In this document: positions 10,641 to 22,018 of the stretch, piece by piece | Position numbering within the stretch: the first letter of the stretch is position 1 | How the letters are laid out: each line of letters starts with the position of its first letter | Source of the DNA: Choristoneura fumiferana | Lineage: Eukaryota > Arthropoda > Insecta > Lepidoptera > Tortricidae | Length of the DNA stretch: 64,000 bases | Direction: 5' to 3' | Assembly: GCF_025370935.1 (NCBI RefSeq) | Contig: NC_133492.1 | Coordinates: forward strand, 13,683,020-13,747,019 | The notes under the pieces: generated by a model | The model's database searches: none | What the model was told of the DNA's origin: nothing | What the model saw: only the letters and a program-made list of their open reading frames with translations | Translations under genes and position numbers: made by a program

Positions 10641-12485
10641 TGCTCTCCAAAAAACTGTCCAATAATTTAACCGTCTAATAGTTTATACATCCGCTCCCCT
10701 TAGACATGTTAACTTTAGTTAACTTTGGTTAAAGTGGGTAAGTCGTCACACGAAAAGTTGGCTGTTTGGTTCGGCTGTTTGCGTTATCTTAACATAACTG
10801 TTTATGGAACATTGATATATCGTTATGAAATTTTCTACATTGACCCTTCTTTGATATAAATCATGGATGGATAGGATTACCGCGGCTGTATTTTATGTCG
10901 CATCCACAGAAGGGTCCAGTTATGTGAAATATGGCATACTTAGTCTAAGTAGGTAAGGCACAAATGATGAATTATGTATCATTTTTTTTTCTTGCGATAA
11001 TTTCTTCATAATTCCGAAACTGGACAGTGAACTGGTTATATGAAAGCTTAAATGAACGCGCGCACGGATTCAGATCAATCCAAGCACATCCGAAAGACAG
11101 TACTTTCTGAATTGTATAACCAACAATAATATTTCATGTTATTCATATTAATTTATTATAACCGAACAAAATTACTTTTCTTTTACATCTTGGAGCACGA
11201 GAGTGCCTCCGCCAAGTCGAGCAATTAATATTACTTAAGCTTTCGTAGGACATATTTAAAAAAAAATACAAAATTAAACGTAAATCGTGAGTTATGGCGT
11301 TTAATTTTTTATTTTTATTTGTTAGCTTCAGTCTATATGCGTCCAACTCCTATGCCAATCAATAGGTCTTTTAGAATCAGAGAGCCTTAGCCCGCAGTTT
11401 CCACTTTAGCCTAATGTTGATTGGGTACTTCAAACACACCATATGTAGAGTTGCCCTGACAGAGTATGCAGATTTTCACGTGATGTTTACGACCATTAAA
11501 TTTTGAGCTAAGCAAAATTTCATGGACATACAAGAATTGCAGACCAAAGGGTCTATTGCGAACGTTTCTGACACTCGCGATCACAATCAGATGACAGTTT
11601 TTGTATGCGAAAACTTTGTATCAGAAACGTTACCTACACAAATTTATTGACCCTCCGAGGATATGATATTAAAATAATTATCAACTTTATACCTGCGCGC
11701 GTTCCTGTCAAAAAGGATCCTGATAGGATACACAGACGGGCAACTAAGTTGAATTAATATGGGTTCCCTTTTTACTTTTGAAATACTTAGTACAGAACCC
11801 TACCAAATAACGAATAGTAAATAGAGCTCGATCGGAAATCGAGATTCAATTCCAAACCATTAAAAACCGCACCACGTACCGTTAGACGGCTAAAATAAAA
11901 GAAGAACGCTCATTGCTATGCAATGAAAACTTTCAGAGCAGCCAAACTTCGGCCGCAGGAGTTCGTATCTTAGAACTAATACGGCAGCTAACTAACCATA
12001 ACTATTCCCGGCTAGTAACGGTCCGACGAAACAATGTTCACTTTCTAGTCAGTTATATAACATCGATAAGCTGTTCTTCACACTGCTCTGCGTTTGAAAG
12101 GGTCGAGAAATTTCCTAACGATGTTTCAACAGATTACAAGTTCAGGAGATCATGGGTCATGGATTGTTGGATAGATTTGACATGAACATCTCATTAGTTA
12201 GACACAAGGGCTCCGATGAATTTTAAGATCGTTTTCACAGTATCCAATGCGATATCAGCATTAGATAGAACAATACGTAAAAAATGTATTTTCAAATAGC
12301 GTGGATCATTCAATTAAAATTATGTTTAGCATTTCGATTAAATATAGGGAATCCGATGTCAGATATCAGAAAGGATAATCTGAAAGGATATATTTTACCT
12401 GTCACGATATCGTATCACCGTCCGACATGGGTCGGATAATGTAAATTGCCTTTATTGAACTGTGTACTTTACTGTGTGTACTTTA
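10641..12485. other. No gene recognised
   Basis: Short frames only. No TIR, SINE head or LINE tail was noticed. The 90-codon frame at 11913-12185 has no recognisable motif. Confidence 0.5.
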
Positions 12486-12498
12486 TTGAAAGTCCTCG

Positions 12499-12674
12499 AG
12501 TGGAGACCACGAACCGGAAGACGAAGCGTTGGCAGGCCTCCCACCAGGTGGACTGATGACATCGTGAGAGTTGCGGGAAACCGGTGGATGCAAGTGGCGA
12601 GTTGTCGTTCATTGTGGCGTTCTAAGGGGGAGGCTTTTGTCCAGCAGTGGACGTCTTCCGACTGATGATGATGA
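12499..12674 (+). mobile_element. RTE-type LINE C-terminus and 3' tail
   Basis: In frame: LEWRPRTGRRSVGRPPTRW, TDDIVRVAGNRWMQVASC, RSLWRSKGEAFVQQWTSSD, stop. This is the best preserved copy here of the RTE reverse-transcriptase C-terminus (GRP..RW.DDI....G..WM..A..R..W...GEAF.QQW). The stop is followed directly by a short (GATGAT) tail. Everything 5' of this is missing. Confidence 0.8.
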
Positions 12675-12814
12675 ACTGTGTACAACTAACAACAAGTGTC
12701 CATGAACACATCTATGTTTTGATAACACCTGTACTCTATTAAAGTTTTAGTTACTGAACATGATGTGAATATAAATATCGATGAGCATTTGCAAATAACA
12801 GAAAACGATGTAAC

Positions 12815-13024
12815 TGAAAAATTCTCGAATGCAGACCGCAAATCGGCGAATGCAGACCGCAAATCGGCAAGCGTATAGAAAGTCCGTGAACGAGATGAAG
12901 GAATGACCTGGTTAAAGCTGCGGGTTCACGGCGGATGGAGACCGCTTCCAACCGAAGCAACTACAAGTCTATGCGGAAGGGGTAAATCTGTGGATGTTCT
13001 ACGGCTGATGTGATGGTGATGACG
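12815..13024 (+). mobile_element. RTE-type LINE tail, strongly degraded
   Basis: Contains a 22-base tandem duplication (GAATGCAGACCGCAAATCGG, twice from about 12826) followed by sequence resembling the R.RW...W.K....GGWR stretch and a GCTGATGTGATGGTGATGAC end. Frame is destroyed. Confidence 0.5.
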
Positions 13025-13066
13025 GTTTAGCTACTGTTGGAATTTGAAGACGTAATTTATTTTTGC

Positions 13067-13350
13067 TTTTTTTTTTATTCGACTGGATGGCAAACGAGCA
13101 AGCGGATCTCCTGATGGTAAGAGATCACCACCGCCCATAAACATCTGCAACACCAGGGGTATTGCAGATGCGTTGCCAACCTATAGAGGCCTAAGATGGG
13201 ATACCTCAAGTGCCAGTAATTCACCGGCTGTCTTACTCTCCACGCCGAAACACAACAGTGCAAGGCACTGCTGCTTCACGGCAGGATTAGAGAGCAAGAT
13301 GGTGGTAGCAATCCGGGCGGACCTTGCACAAGGTCCTATCACCTGCTGTA
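13067..13350 (+). repeat. Interspersed repeat D (~275 bp), copy 1
   Basis: Starts in a T run, TTTATTCGACTGGATGGCAA, then ACGAGCAAGCGGATCTCC, AAGAGATCACCACCGCCCAT, AAGATGGGATACCTCAAGTG, and ends near TTGCACAAGGTCCTATCACC. Further copies at 14639 (+) and 52221 (-), and a 35-base 5' piece at 36071. One open frame (GLRWDTSSASN ... SKMVVAIRADLAQGP) is kept in several copies. This is a widespread lepidopteran repeat by recollection; class unknown. Confidence 0.75.
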
Positions 13351-14638
13351 CTCCTGTTCAGTAACAATACAATGACATGACACCTACTATTACTATCTAG
13401 GCAATTACTCCACCGAGAAAAGTTCAAATTACGACTAAGACGGTGGCAAAACTTTTACATTTTGGATTTAAGGTTGCCGGTGTTTCATATAGCTATGTTT
13501 TACCTACCAATAAGCCACCAGTTTACGCCTCGCTAGCTTTAGCTATCACCTGCTAAAAGCCACAGCGTCCGTAATTTTATAGCAGAATGTGCACGAGTGG
13601 CTATGAGTTCGCTCGTCGCTTTCTTTTACAGGCCGTTACGAAATGCATTTTGTTAGCACCGAGGCTCAATACAGCCTTGCTTCATTTTGACGAATATAAA
13701 GACAAGTCGTCCATGTATACAAATGTCTATACAGATGCCACCTCTATTTTTCAGTAGGTAATGTCTCTTTCATCCTACGGGAAATAGACACAAACATTTA
13801 TAGACAACTCTTTGCATTAATATCTGAACGCGTTAAGCTAATTTATCGCTAGTCATAAAATGTTACGAGTAAAAATTACTCTACTTATTGTATGTAGGTT
13901 GTGACAAATTTCAGATGACATTCGCGTATTTATATTATTATATTCGCCACCTGTATTTAAAACAAGTTACAAACCTATTAAGTACCTACAGCAAAATTAA
14001 TGTTTTGTGTGTCTGGGAAATGTAAATGTCAAAGTGACAGATAAAAGCTTATTGAGCACATTGTATTAGTAAGTAGTAGTAGTAAAATTCCTCCGTCATC
14101 GATATTTTACCACATTCAATATTAACCAGAAAGTACTTTTTAAAAAGCATTTTATTCAACTTCACTTTACGACTTTTCTTTCTTTGTCTGCTTCGAATCT
14201 AGGAAGATAATTTAGATTCACTTTCAGCTGTCAGATTTACTTGAAATTTGGTACACGAATAGAGCTCCAATGACTATGTAATGATCAGGTAGCGTCAACA
14301 AAAACGCTTTTGTTGAAAATTACTTTTTAAAGTTTTTATTTATAAACAAACAAATAATATATCAAATTATAAACAGAAATAAATGAAAATAGAACTAAAA
14401 CTAACTTACTAGTTGATTTAACTTTCCTTCACAATTTTATTTCTTTCTTTGTTTGCTTTACATGTTAATTTTGGTTCACTTGCTGTGGTCGGTTAGATTT
14501 TAATTTGTTTAGAATCCTGATGACAATGCAGTAGTCAAGTGTTATTAAAAAACTATAAAATACCTATTTTACCTAAAGTCGAAAAATTTGGATTTCTTGA
14601 CAGGCGAAATATCTTGATGGCGTTAGTACCGAGAGGTC
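13351..14638. other. No gene; diverged tandem repeat at 14160-14560
   Basis: Two stretches, 14170-14290 and 14440-14540, share TTTCTTTCTTTGT.TGCTT, TAATTT...TTCACTT.C and a GA..ATGCAGTAGTCA-like end, suggesting an old tandem duplication with ~280-base spacing. The remainder has only short frames. Confidence 0.4.
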
Positions 14639-14910
14639 CCTTTTTTTTTTATTCAACTGGATGGCAAACGAGCAAGTGGGTCTCCTGATGATAAGAGATC
14701 ACCACCGCCCATAGACACCTGCAACACCAGGGGGATTGCAGATGCGTTGCCAACCTAGAGGCCTAAGATGGGATACCTCAAGTGCCAGTAATTTCACCGG
14801 CTGTCTTACTCTACAAAAGTGCAAGCACTGCTGTTTCACGGCAGGATTAGCGAGCAAGATGGTGGTAGCAATCCGGGCGGACCTTGCACAAGGTCCTACC
14901 ACCTGCAAAC
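14639..14910 (+). repeat. Interspersed repeat D, copy 2
   Basis: Same order of landmarks as copy 1: T run, ATTCAACTGGATGGCAAACG, GATCACCACCGCCCATAG, CCTAAGATGGGATACCTC, GGTCCTACCACCTGC. It is ~1.5 kb downstream of copy 1 in the same orientation. Confidence 0.75.
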
Positions 14911-15114
14911 CTGTAGTTACAGTCAATTCAATTCAATTTTTAAAAAATATAGCTCCGTCGATACTATCGATGATTCCGCCAATGACGAGGTTGAAAAAGA
15001 CACTATCGGTTGGCCGCTGTACGGTAGCTTCAGTGTTCGGTACCTAGTTACAGTCTTGGTTGCGATTGGCTCATTTAGTTGTTTAACTAATCACAAACAT
15101 GACGCAAATGTCAA

Positions 15115-15300
15115 AGTAGTGAAAGGGATCTTAAGATATTAGCGCCAACTGGCCTGTCATTAACTGATTTACCGATCGTTCATCCACACTTACCTCTCAT
15201 TTCATTTTCTATAATTTTTTACCGTTCAACGGTTTAATTTACTAGACACTGGCAAAATTTACATTCGATGGGCAGAGCCATATTTAAAAAAAAAGCTTAA
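15115..15300. repeat. Repeat shared with 8590-8770
   Basis: See the copy at 8590. Landmarks here: CGTTCATCCACACTTACCTC, ACCGTTCAACGGTTTAA, CTAGACACTGGCAAAA, GGGCAGAGCCATATTT. Confidence 0.55.
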
Positions 15301-15894
15301 CTAAGTACTTAACACTAAAACTGCTTTACTATTTTATGGCAGTTACCACATCAGAGAAACGATACAAACCAATTGTATATTTTGTGTAGGTAATATGATA
15401 TGAAACCTTCGGATGGTAAAGAAATACTTTCGCTTAATAAGTATAATATTTAATGAAATTTTCTTAAGATTCTTCATAAACTTCTAAAAGTTTAAGCAAA
15501 CTCTACAACCGTGTATCCCGTGTGGTGTTTGAAGTTCGAGTTGTTCCCTTTTGCTTCAAATATTCCACCCACTCGGTTTTCAATATTGCCAGAGCGTAGT
15601 TTGGCTAAAAGTGTCGAATAGGAATGGAAGAGAACTCTAGGAGCCTTGTCGCCGACGCAATATTGCAGTTGACTACGTCGTGTTTATTGGGAATTCGGTC
15701 CTAATCGCTGTTTTGGCTGTTCTGTTTGTCAAACAGTTTTATCGCGGTTTCTCAATGTTTTTCAAAGCAATAGTGCAGTGGTAAATGCGAATGATAAACA
15801 CAAAGAAAATACACGATCATAGAACAAACGATTAACGTGATTTTAAAGAATTTATTACATAACTAGCTTTTGCATGCAGCTAGATCCGGCGTTA

Positions 15895-16030
15895 CGTTGT
15901 AAGAACACACACAAACCTAACTAAGTATCACAACCACTAACTTCTGGTAGCATCGTGAACAGTTGTGCTTTACTGATAGTGAACTCTTGTTAAGTTTGAA
16001 ACACGTCAACATAAGTAATGTGGTGATCTC
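15895..16030 (-). repeat. Family F interior, diverged
   Basis: CTGGTAGCATCGTGAACAGT, TAGTGAACTCTTGTTAAG and TTTGAAACACGTCAACATAA correspond in order to the reverse complement of family F at 29845-30116. Both termini are absent. Confidence 0.5.
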
Positions 16031-16219
16031 GAAAAGATACAGGTATTGTATAGACTTTTCAAAAAATCACTATAAATCCAATATTCAACCGATTTAAATT
16101 TTCTCTTCGCTAAACCTTGTCTGTCTATCAATATTTTCATAATAAATATGACATGGCAAATTCAAGAGTTGTCAATTACCGTATTATTTATAGTTCAAAT
16201 GAGAATTTGTTAACTAGGC

Positions 16220-16491
16220 GTAATAAATAAATAAATAAATATCACGGGACAATTCACACCAATTGACCTAGTCAAAAAGTAAGCTTAGCAAAGCTTGTGT
16301 TATGGGTACTAAGCAACGGATGAATATAATTATATAGATAGATACATACTTAAATACATATTAAACACCCGAGACCCGAGAACAAACATTCGTATTTTTC
16401 ATACAAATATCTGCCCCGATACGGGAATCGAACCCGGGACCTCAAGCTTCGTAGTCAGGTTCTCTAACCACTAGGCCATCTGGTCAACAAG
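16220..16491 (-). mobile_element. SINE-A, near full length (tRNA-derived)
   Basis: On the minus strand it starts with a tRNA-like head: ACCAGATGGCCTAGTGGTTA as the A-box region, and an exact B box GGTTCGATTCC at 16424-16434. A body follows with ATACGAATGTTTGTTCTCGG, ACACAAGCTTTGCTAAGC and GGTCAATTGGTGTGAATTGT. It ends in an (ATTT)n tail, seen as AAATAAATAAATAAAT at 16222-16240. Such SINEs are copied by a LINE and have no coding capacity. Other copies: 21418 (+), 37738 (-), 18690 (-, head missing) and a decayed one near 50760-50960. Confidence 0.8.
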
Positions 16492-16504
16492 AACCGTAAG
16501 TCGT

Positions 16505-16655
16505 AGGTCGTAATACCGGAGTTTCTTCACCGTAAGGTTGATTGCAAATTTAAAATGTAATATTGCACTTAAATTCTGAGAAACTGAGGTGTGATCCACG
16601 ATCCTCTGCTAGAGACTAACTATAGGTCAAACCGCTAGGCTGCCATGCCTTTTTA
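16505..16655 (-). mobile_element. SINE-B, 3'-truncated
   Basis: Minus-strand reading: GGCATGGCAGCCTAGCGGTT, TGACCTATAG, CAGAGGATCGTGGATCACAC and ACGGTGAAGAAACTCC. It follows the head and first half of SINE-B (compare 33941). It directly abuts the SINE-A copy. Confidence 0.6.
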
Positions 16656-17734
16656 CTCTAATATAACTGCAAGCCGTGCATATGCGGGTCACTTGCCAAA
16701 TGTGTGGATCTGGCTTAACTATAGTCACGACTCTTTCTACTAATGGCGATAATAGTTTCCACTCCCCTAAACGTTAATCAATTTTTCAGTCGTAACAAAT
16801 TGTCAGTCGACAAAAAGTCTATATTGTGAAACAGCTTTCCGCCAAATTAAGTCTGTTGACACACTATAAAAGGCAGAAATAGCCTTGAAAAGTTTTGCTT
16901 ACAACTTAACATACGTAATTAAAATCCTTGGTAGATACTTCATAAGCATTAAAACATTAGTTTCTTTCCATTATTTAAGTATTCAGATAATAACATTATC
17001 GGCCGCATATAGGACTATAGTCCTGGCACTTAAAGTGTTTCGACCAAGCATTCTTCTTAGACATTATCCGCAGGACATTTTCGAGGGAGGCCTAAACCCG
17101 AAAATCGTTCCAAGAACCCGAATATATTACCCACTTATACAGTGTTCCGAAGGGAGCGCCACAATGCCCTTCGTAACAAAGGTCCAGTTTGAATGGAACT
17201 AAATCCTTCTAAAATTACCTTCTTTATATAAAACTATCTGATGCTCGATGCGGCCGCTTGGGATTAGTACCGAGACCTATTTGACTATCGGCCAAAGGTT
17301 TTCAGGTATTGTACGGCTCAGTTTTGCTATATTCGAATCGACATAAACTCGTAATAAAGAAGTTAACTTTGTTTATTTGTGAAACAATGAAACTTTTTAT
17401 TATTATTGCTTAGCCTGTAACGCATATCCCACCGACGGGTAACAGCCTCTAATCTTAACCTCCACATCTCCTTTCTAAAACTGATTCATCAACCAATTTC
17501 AGCCAATTTTAAAAGTTCTTTCGCTAATAGGAAGCTACATAATCCCTAATTAATATACCTAAGTAATGTTTCATACGCAGTAGTTTAAAGTTCCCACGAG
17601 ACTCAAACAACCAGATAGAAACTTGAAATCTGTCAAACTATTCCTTGGAGATCACGAGGCGCACCAAGAAGGTGTTTGAAATTTAATCTTCAACTGGGAA
17701 TTCGCGAGATTATAACCTAACCTAACCATTACAA
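16656..17734. other. No gene recognised
   Basis: A 105-codon frame at 16885-17202 shows no recognisable domain; the interval otherwise has short frames only. Confidence 0.4.
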
Positions 17735-17890
17735 AGTTGGAAAACCCCCGACTTTGTCACTTCAAACATGTCTAAGAACCATCGCTAAAAAACCTGATTT
17801 CAAATAAAAAAAAACCGCATTCAAATCGGTCCACCCGTTTAAGAGCTACGGTGCCACAGAAACTTTTCTCCCTGAGTTAACTGTGATCCT
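17735..17890 (+). repeat. Family C repeat (AACCCCCGAC termini), 3' part missing
   Basis: Begins AAACCCCCGACTTTGTCACT, continues CTAAGAACCATCGCTAAAAA, CCGCATTCAAATCGGTCCAC and CCGTTTAAGAGCTACGGTGC. Fuller copies at 30490 and 63530 end in GCGTCGGGGGTTAAAA, so the family has short inverted termini AACCCCCGAC / GTCGGGGGTT. CCTAACCTAA at 17716 is too short to call telomeric. Confidence 0.6.
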
Positions 17891-18246
17891 GGTTAAATAG
17901 TGTCAAAATGTATGGAACTGACATCCCTAACCGAGGTTTTACGATTGAATTTTTTGCCCTTGGACCGTTCAAATGGTCTTTAGTCGTATAATGATTATCG
18001 TTCTTTGTGTCGGAAAAAAATTAAAATGACATCTGTTGTTTCATTTAAATAATAAATTGTAAAAGTTTTTCCAGCATCTGTTTGTTTAATACGACTTGAT
18101 TGATGAGAAGTACCTCAAGAGTTCGCAACTTAATTCGCAAAGTTAATTTATCAAAACGAATAATTGTATCAAATTTTCACATCTAGTTATAATTCCATTA
18201 GGGCAATTATCGAGATTCTGAGTATTTTAGAAAATTAAATGTGAAT

Positions 18247-18415
18247 TTTTAACCCCCGACGCAAAACGAGGGTTTTTTTATAAGTTTGACCGCTATGTGT
18301 GTCTGTATGTATGTCTGTTGCACCATAGTTCTTAAACGGGTAGACCGATTTAAATGCGCTTTTTTTATTAGAAGCAGTTCTTAGACATGTTTTATGTCAC
18401 GTCAAAAAGTGCGAC
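18247..18415 (-). repeat. Family C repeat
   Basis: Starts TTTTTAACCCCCGACGC with AAGTTTGACCGCTATGTGTG and a short TCTG-rich run, then the reverse complement of the CGGTCTACCCG-type segment. It lies ~360 bp from the plus-strand copy, making an inverted pair. Confidence 0.65.
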
Positions 18416-18594
18416 GTTTTGGACAAAAACAAAGTAGTATCACGTAGTGATACATTGCGTGCTAATTAATTTTGTTAGGAAAATAATAAGTCTAAGGTTT
18501 TTACTAAAACATAATAAAATGTGATAATTAGTGCCTTCACTAACTGCCCTTAAAGTTTGAGGTAGTATCAAAAATACACGCTGTATATTTTAAT

Positions 18595-18650
18595 GAATCA
18601 GGCGTTACTTTGCAGAGGTCCATATTAATGAACTAAAAACATTAAACAGT
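18595..18650 (+). repeat. Family F left terminus
   Basis: ATGAATCAGGCGTTACTTTG then CAGAGGTCCATATTAATGAA, matching the left end of the copy at 60801. Confidence 0.6.
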
Positions 18651-18689
18651 CATTATAATCTATTTAGCGATAGAAAATAAAAAATAAAT

Positions 18690-18800
18690 ATTATGGGACA
18701 CTTGACACCAATTGACCTAGTCCCAAACTAAGCAAAGCTTGTACTATGGACACTAGGCAACGGATAAACATACTTATATAGATAAATACATATTAAACAA
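18690..18800 (-). mobile_element. SINE-A, tRNA head missing
   Basis: Plus-strand landmarks GGGACACTTGACACCAATTG, ACCTAGTCCCAAACTAAGCA and GGCAACGGATAAACAT match the 3' half of SINE-A on the minus strand. The head is absent, as expected for a 5'-truncated insertion. Confidence 0.7.
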
Positions 18801-19380
18801 AGATTACCAAGAATAAATTAGATTAAGATTAGATTAGATTATTATTAGATTATTGATTATTTATTATTAGATTATTATTTGATTGTAATCAAAGTCTACC
18901 TACTGCTGGTTCGTCGTATCTATCTAATGATGGGGCAGTCGAATACCATAATATAGCTTGTTTTGGGTCTTCACTCTCGCACGCCGCCGATTCACGCGAC
19001 CTCCACATAATAAGAGAGAGATTTGCCAGAGGTATGGTCAGTTTTCGATTTCAGCCCGACAATTTAAAGTAACAAACGCGAACATAAAACACCTGAATCT
19101 CCGAGCAACAGTACTTTACATTCCACGGTTTTATGTCCATTAAAACAGGTAAAAGCAGAGGAGCGAGATATCTCCGAATCTATGTACAGTTGAAGTAAAT
19201 AGTATTAACTGCAGAGTATACTACAGAGGTTTAGGTATAGGTACGTTTAAATTCAGTAAACAAAAGTTGCCGAAAATATTTAAAAGTACTAACGTTTATT
19301 TCATTGTTTCGCCATTCAGTGCGGGATCTGATTTTTGATTTGGTTTTTGTACGTAATTAACGATTATGAGTGGTTAATGG

Positions 19381-19444
19381 CCTCCAAGTACATCATCGAG
19401 TGGACTATGTGGATACATAGTCCACTTGATGATGTACTTGGAGG
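19381..19444. repeat. 30-bp hairpin with 4-base loop
   Basis: CCTCCAAGTACATCATCGAG followed by TGGACTATGT, a GGAT loop, and a reverse complement that differs at one base (G/A). Too tightly looped for a typical microRNA precursor; more likely the core of a tiny foldback element. No copy elsewhere in this window. Confidence 0.9.
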
Positions 19445-19553
19445 TAAACTTCCAATCAGATTTCGTACTAACACATTGATAAATTTTATGTGACAGATAT
19501 TTGTGATGTCACCTCTGTTTATTTTGTACGAATACGTACGTTTACACGTTTAT

Positions 19554-19840
19554 GGGTGAATTGCAAAAAAATTGTGCATAGTTAAAGTCTTTAGTTAAGA
19601 AAACTTAATTGATTCCTTTGTGTTACGAAAGTTAGTCATACAAACTAATAGTTTAGTTTAGTTAGTAGTACCCATATGGGTAACTTTCGTAACACAAAGG
19701 AATCACAATATTTTAGACTATCGCGGTCATTACTAATTTTATTAGTTAAATTCTGGTTTTAATTCACAAAATACAAAGGAATCAATTAAGTTTTCTTAAC
19801 TAGAGCCCTTAACTATGTACAGTTTTTTTGCAATTCACCC
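19554..19840. mobile_element. 287-bp MITE with TTAT flanks and an internal hairpin
   Basis: Outer ends are inverted: GGGTGAATTGCAAAAAAATT at the left and AGTTTTTTTGCAATTCACCC at the right. TTAT flanks each side (19550-19553, 19841-19844). Inside, TTAAGAAAACTTAATTGATT and CCTTTGTGTTACGAAAGTTA are repeated in inverted form: the first recurs before the right TIR and the second forms a central hairpin. No coding frame. TSD length and superfamily are inference. Confidence 0.8.
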
Positions 19841-19857
19841 TTATACTCTTTGTGTCC

Positions 19858-20001
19858 TCCAGCTAGGTGAACTGACGATCTGCGAAAGGCTGCTGGAAGA
19901 AGCTGGATGCGTCTAGCCGAGGACAGGGCGCAATGGCGCTCTTTGGGGGAGGCTTAAGTCCAGCAGTAGACTGCTATAGGCTGATGATGATCATGATGAT
20001 G
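19858..20001 (+). mobile_element. RTE LINE C-terminal tail
   Basis: In frame: AGRSWMRLAEDRAQWRSLGE then A and a stop (19892-19957). It is followed by a CCAGCAGTAGACTG...GGCTGATGATGATC tail. It is the G..WM.LA.DR..W..LGEA part of the RTE C-terminus with a premature stop before the QQW residues. Confidence 0.75.
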
Positions 20002-20024
20002 AAAAATTATTAATAAGTCTCATC

Positions 20025-20105
20025 CAAATACTGAGAGGTACGAGCCCGAGTTGAAACCCGCGACCTTCCGCTTCAGTCAAACCACTAGGCCAACCGGGCC
20101 ATTGA
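20025..20105 (-). mobile_element. tRNA-like SINE head fragment
   Basis: Minus-strand reading: GGCCCGGTTGGCCTAGTGGT then TTGACTGAAGCGGAAGGTCG and GGGTTTCAACTCGGGCTCGT. The spacing of an A-box-like and a B-box-like block follows the SINE-B head, with a different middle. Confidence 0.5.
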
Positions 20106-21417
20106 CACCTACATAGATAATATCACTCCTCAAAAAAATTGCAATCTCCAACCGCCGTCCACTCACTGCCAATATTAAGTGCAAATCACTTCCCTGTCGA
20201 CGCTTTGTTTACACAATTTGCAAGCACATTACCGAACCCACTATAGTGTAGTTCGAAGTTGAAGCACAAGATTGTTAGGCAAATAAACCGGTAAGCTCAT
20301 TAGCGCCCCCTGATGCCGTAAATTGCTACTCTTGGAGTCTCGCAATTAAAGTACGGCCATTTACATACGAGGTTTTGGGATAGAGCAGGAAGGCTGTGGT
20401 GCCGGATATACTGACACTTTGTGGTACGTCCGGGGATTTTAGGTTAGGTTGTACATATTTGTTGTGAAAGAAACACAGAAAAGGCTTTGTCTACAGGAGC
20501 ATACTTGCATATTTATATTTGTTTGACTGCGTATTTTACTAATTGCATTTACAACTTTATCTGCCTCTAACAAAAAGTCGTCGGTATCTAATTTTAAAAA
20601 AATAGTAGCATGCTCAGCATGGGATTGGTGTGAATTGAAATCCCTACTGAGTCTATCCGAAAAACTTTTCCTTTGAATAAATCTCAAATCACAATTTTGG
20701 AATATTTAAAAACAGTTGTCATAATACAAGTTTAACACGAAAACAATTGTCATTTTCAATATAATTATGATTCAAACAGTTCCTGATATAAAATTATTCT
20801 TAAGCTGCGTGCAGACTGGTAATAATTATTACAGGAAATTGAGGTTTTTGTATAATTTCACGTCCCGCCGGTCTCAGATTGGAGTGTTAAATTAGAAAGT
20901 GAAATCGACTGTGTCATTCGCGAGCAATAGGCGCTCAAGGTAAGGAGGACGTAAAGTGTGTTTACACTGGCAACGAACAATTTAATTTTAGTTCCATGAT
21001 GTTCTTTGGGGATAAAGGATTTTTGTCTCGTCTAAGTCGCTACACTCTTGACAAAGTAGTCGTGTTTGTCGGTTGAGGATCAGTAAACCTTTGTGATGAT
21101 TTTCTTAGGAAAACCGCCTTATTGTGCCTTACTGTGCTTTGAGCAAACCATACAATTTTTTGATTGAGTAGCATGTAGAAGCAATGTAAGAAATCAAATT
21201 GAAACTTAATCGCATTTTCAGGGTTAGGTATAAAATTCTTGTGACACATAATTACAAAATCCGAAAAAAACCTTCCGAAAAGATCGAGACTAATCGGACG
21301 TACCTGACTTACAAATCTTGCGTGAACCGTGTATATTGTGTAATTCTAGAATAAAGCGTTTTTACTACAATTGAATTAATACTATTTTGTTGTGAATAAA
21401 TAATATAAATAAATTTG
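20106..21417. other. No gene recognised
   Basis: Short frames only; the two longest on the minus strand (82 and 69 codons) show no domain. Confidence 0.45.
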
Positions 21418-21672
21418 ACTACCAGACAGCCCAGTAGTTAGAGAATCTGACTACGATGCAGGTTCCGGGTTCGATCCCCGGTCGGGGCAAATATTTGTAT
21501 GAATAATACAAATGTTTGTTCTCGAGTCTTGGGTGTTTAATATGTATTTAAGTAGGTATGTATCTATCTATTTATGTAAGTTTATCCATTGCCTAGTACG
21601 CATAACACAAGCTTTGCTTACTTTGGGACTAGGTTAATTGGTGTCAAGTGTCCCGTGATTATTATTATTATA
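21418..21672 (+). mobile_element. SINE-A, near full length
   Basis: tRNA-like head (CCAGACAGCCCAGTAGTTAG; B-box region GGGTTCGATCCCCG at 21467), then AATACAAATGTTTGTTCTCG, ATAACACAAGCTTTGCTTAC and GGTTAATTGGTGTCAAGTGT. The tail is (ATT)n rather than (ATTT)n. It is the only plus-strand full-length copy. Confidence 0.8.
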
Positions 21673-21825
21673 AATGTATTTTCTTTGGTTCCTTCTTTCT
21701 TTAATTTAGCAATTATTGGTTCATTAACCAACAACTGTTAAACCCTCACACAGAGCCTCTCACATCATTATGTGTGGTGAAAATGTTGAGGTCGGGCAAT
21801 TTTCGATTGTTTTAAAAATATCCGT

Positions 21826-22018
21826 GGTAAGAGGTGAGTGAGGATATAGGTTAAGGTATATCGTAGGCGACAGGCTAGCAATCTGTCACTAATTGTACAG
21901 TTTTTGTCAAACTTTAAACCTAAAATTGCTAAAAGTGGCTCCGAAGCGGTAACGTTTCGTGTGCTCTGCCTACGCTATTTGGGAACAGGCGTGATGTTTG
22001 TGTGTGTGTATAAAAATA
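21826..22018 (+). repeat. Family E repeat, (TG)n-tailed
   Basis: GGTTAAGGTATATCGTAGGC, GACAGGCTAGCAATCTGTCA, AAGTGGCTCCGAAGCGGTAA, CGTTTCGTGTGCTCTGCC, then GATGTTTGTGTGTGTGTA. Other copies at 27309 (+), 49507 (+, 3' part) and 37998 (-, 3' part). The 5'-variable, 3'-constant pattern with a simple TG tail suggests a non-LTR retroposon 3' end; no coding part is attached. Confidence 0.65.

Noticed and set aside
16420..16491. tRNA gene on the minus strand
   Set aside because: It is the head of a SINE-A copy continuing into the SINE body and (ATTT)n tail.
19381..19444. microRNA precursor
   Set aside because: The 4-base loop and near-perfect 30-bp stem without bulges fit a foldback repeat better; no expression data.
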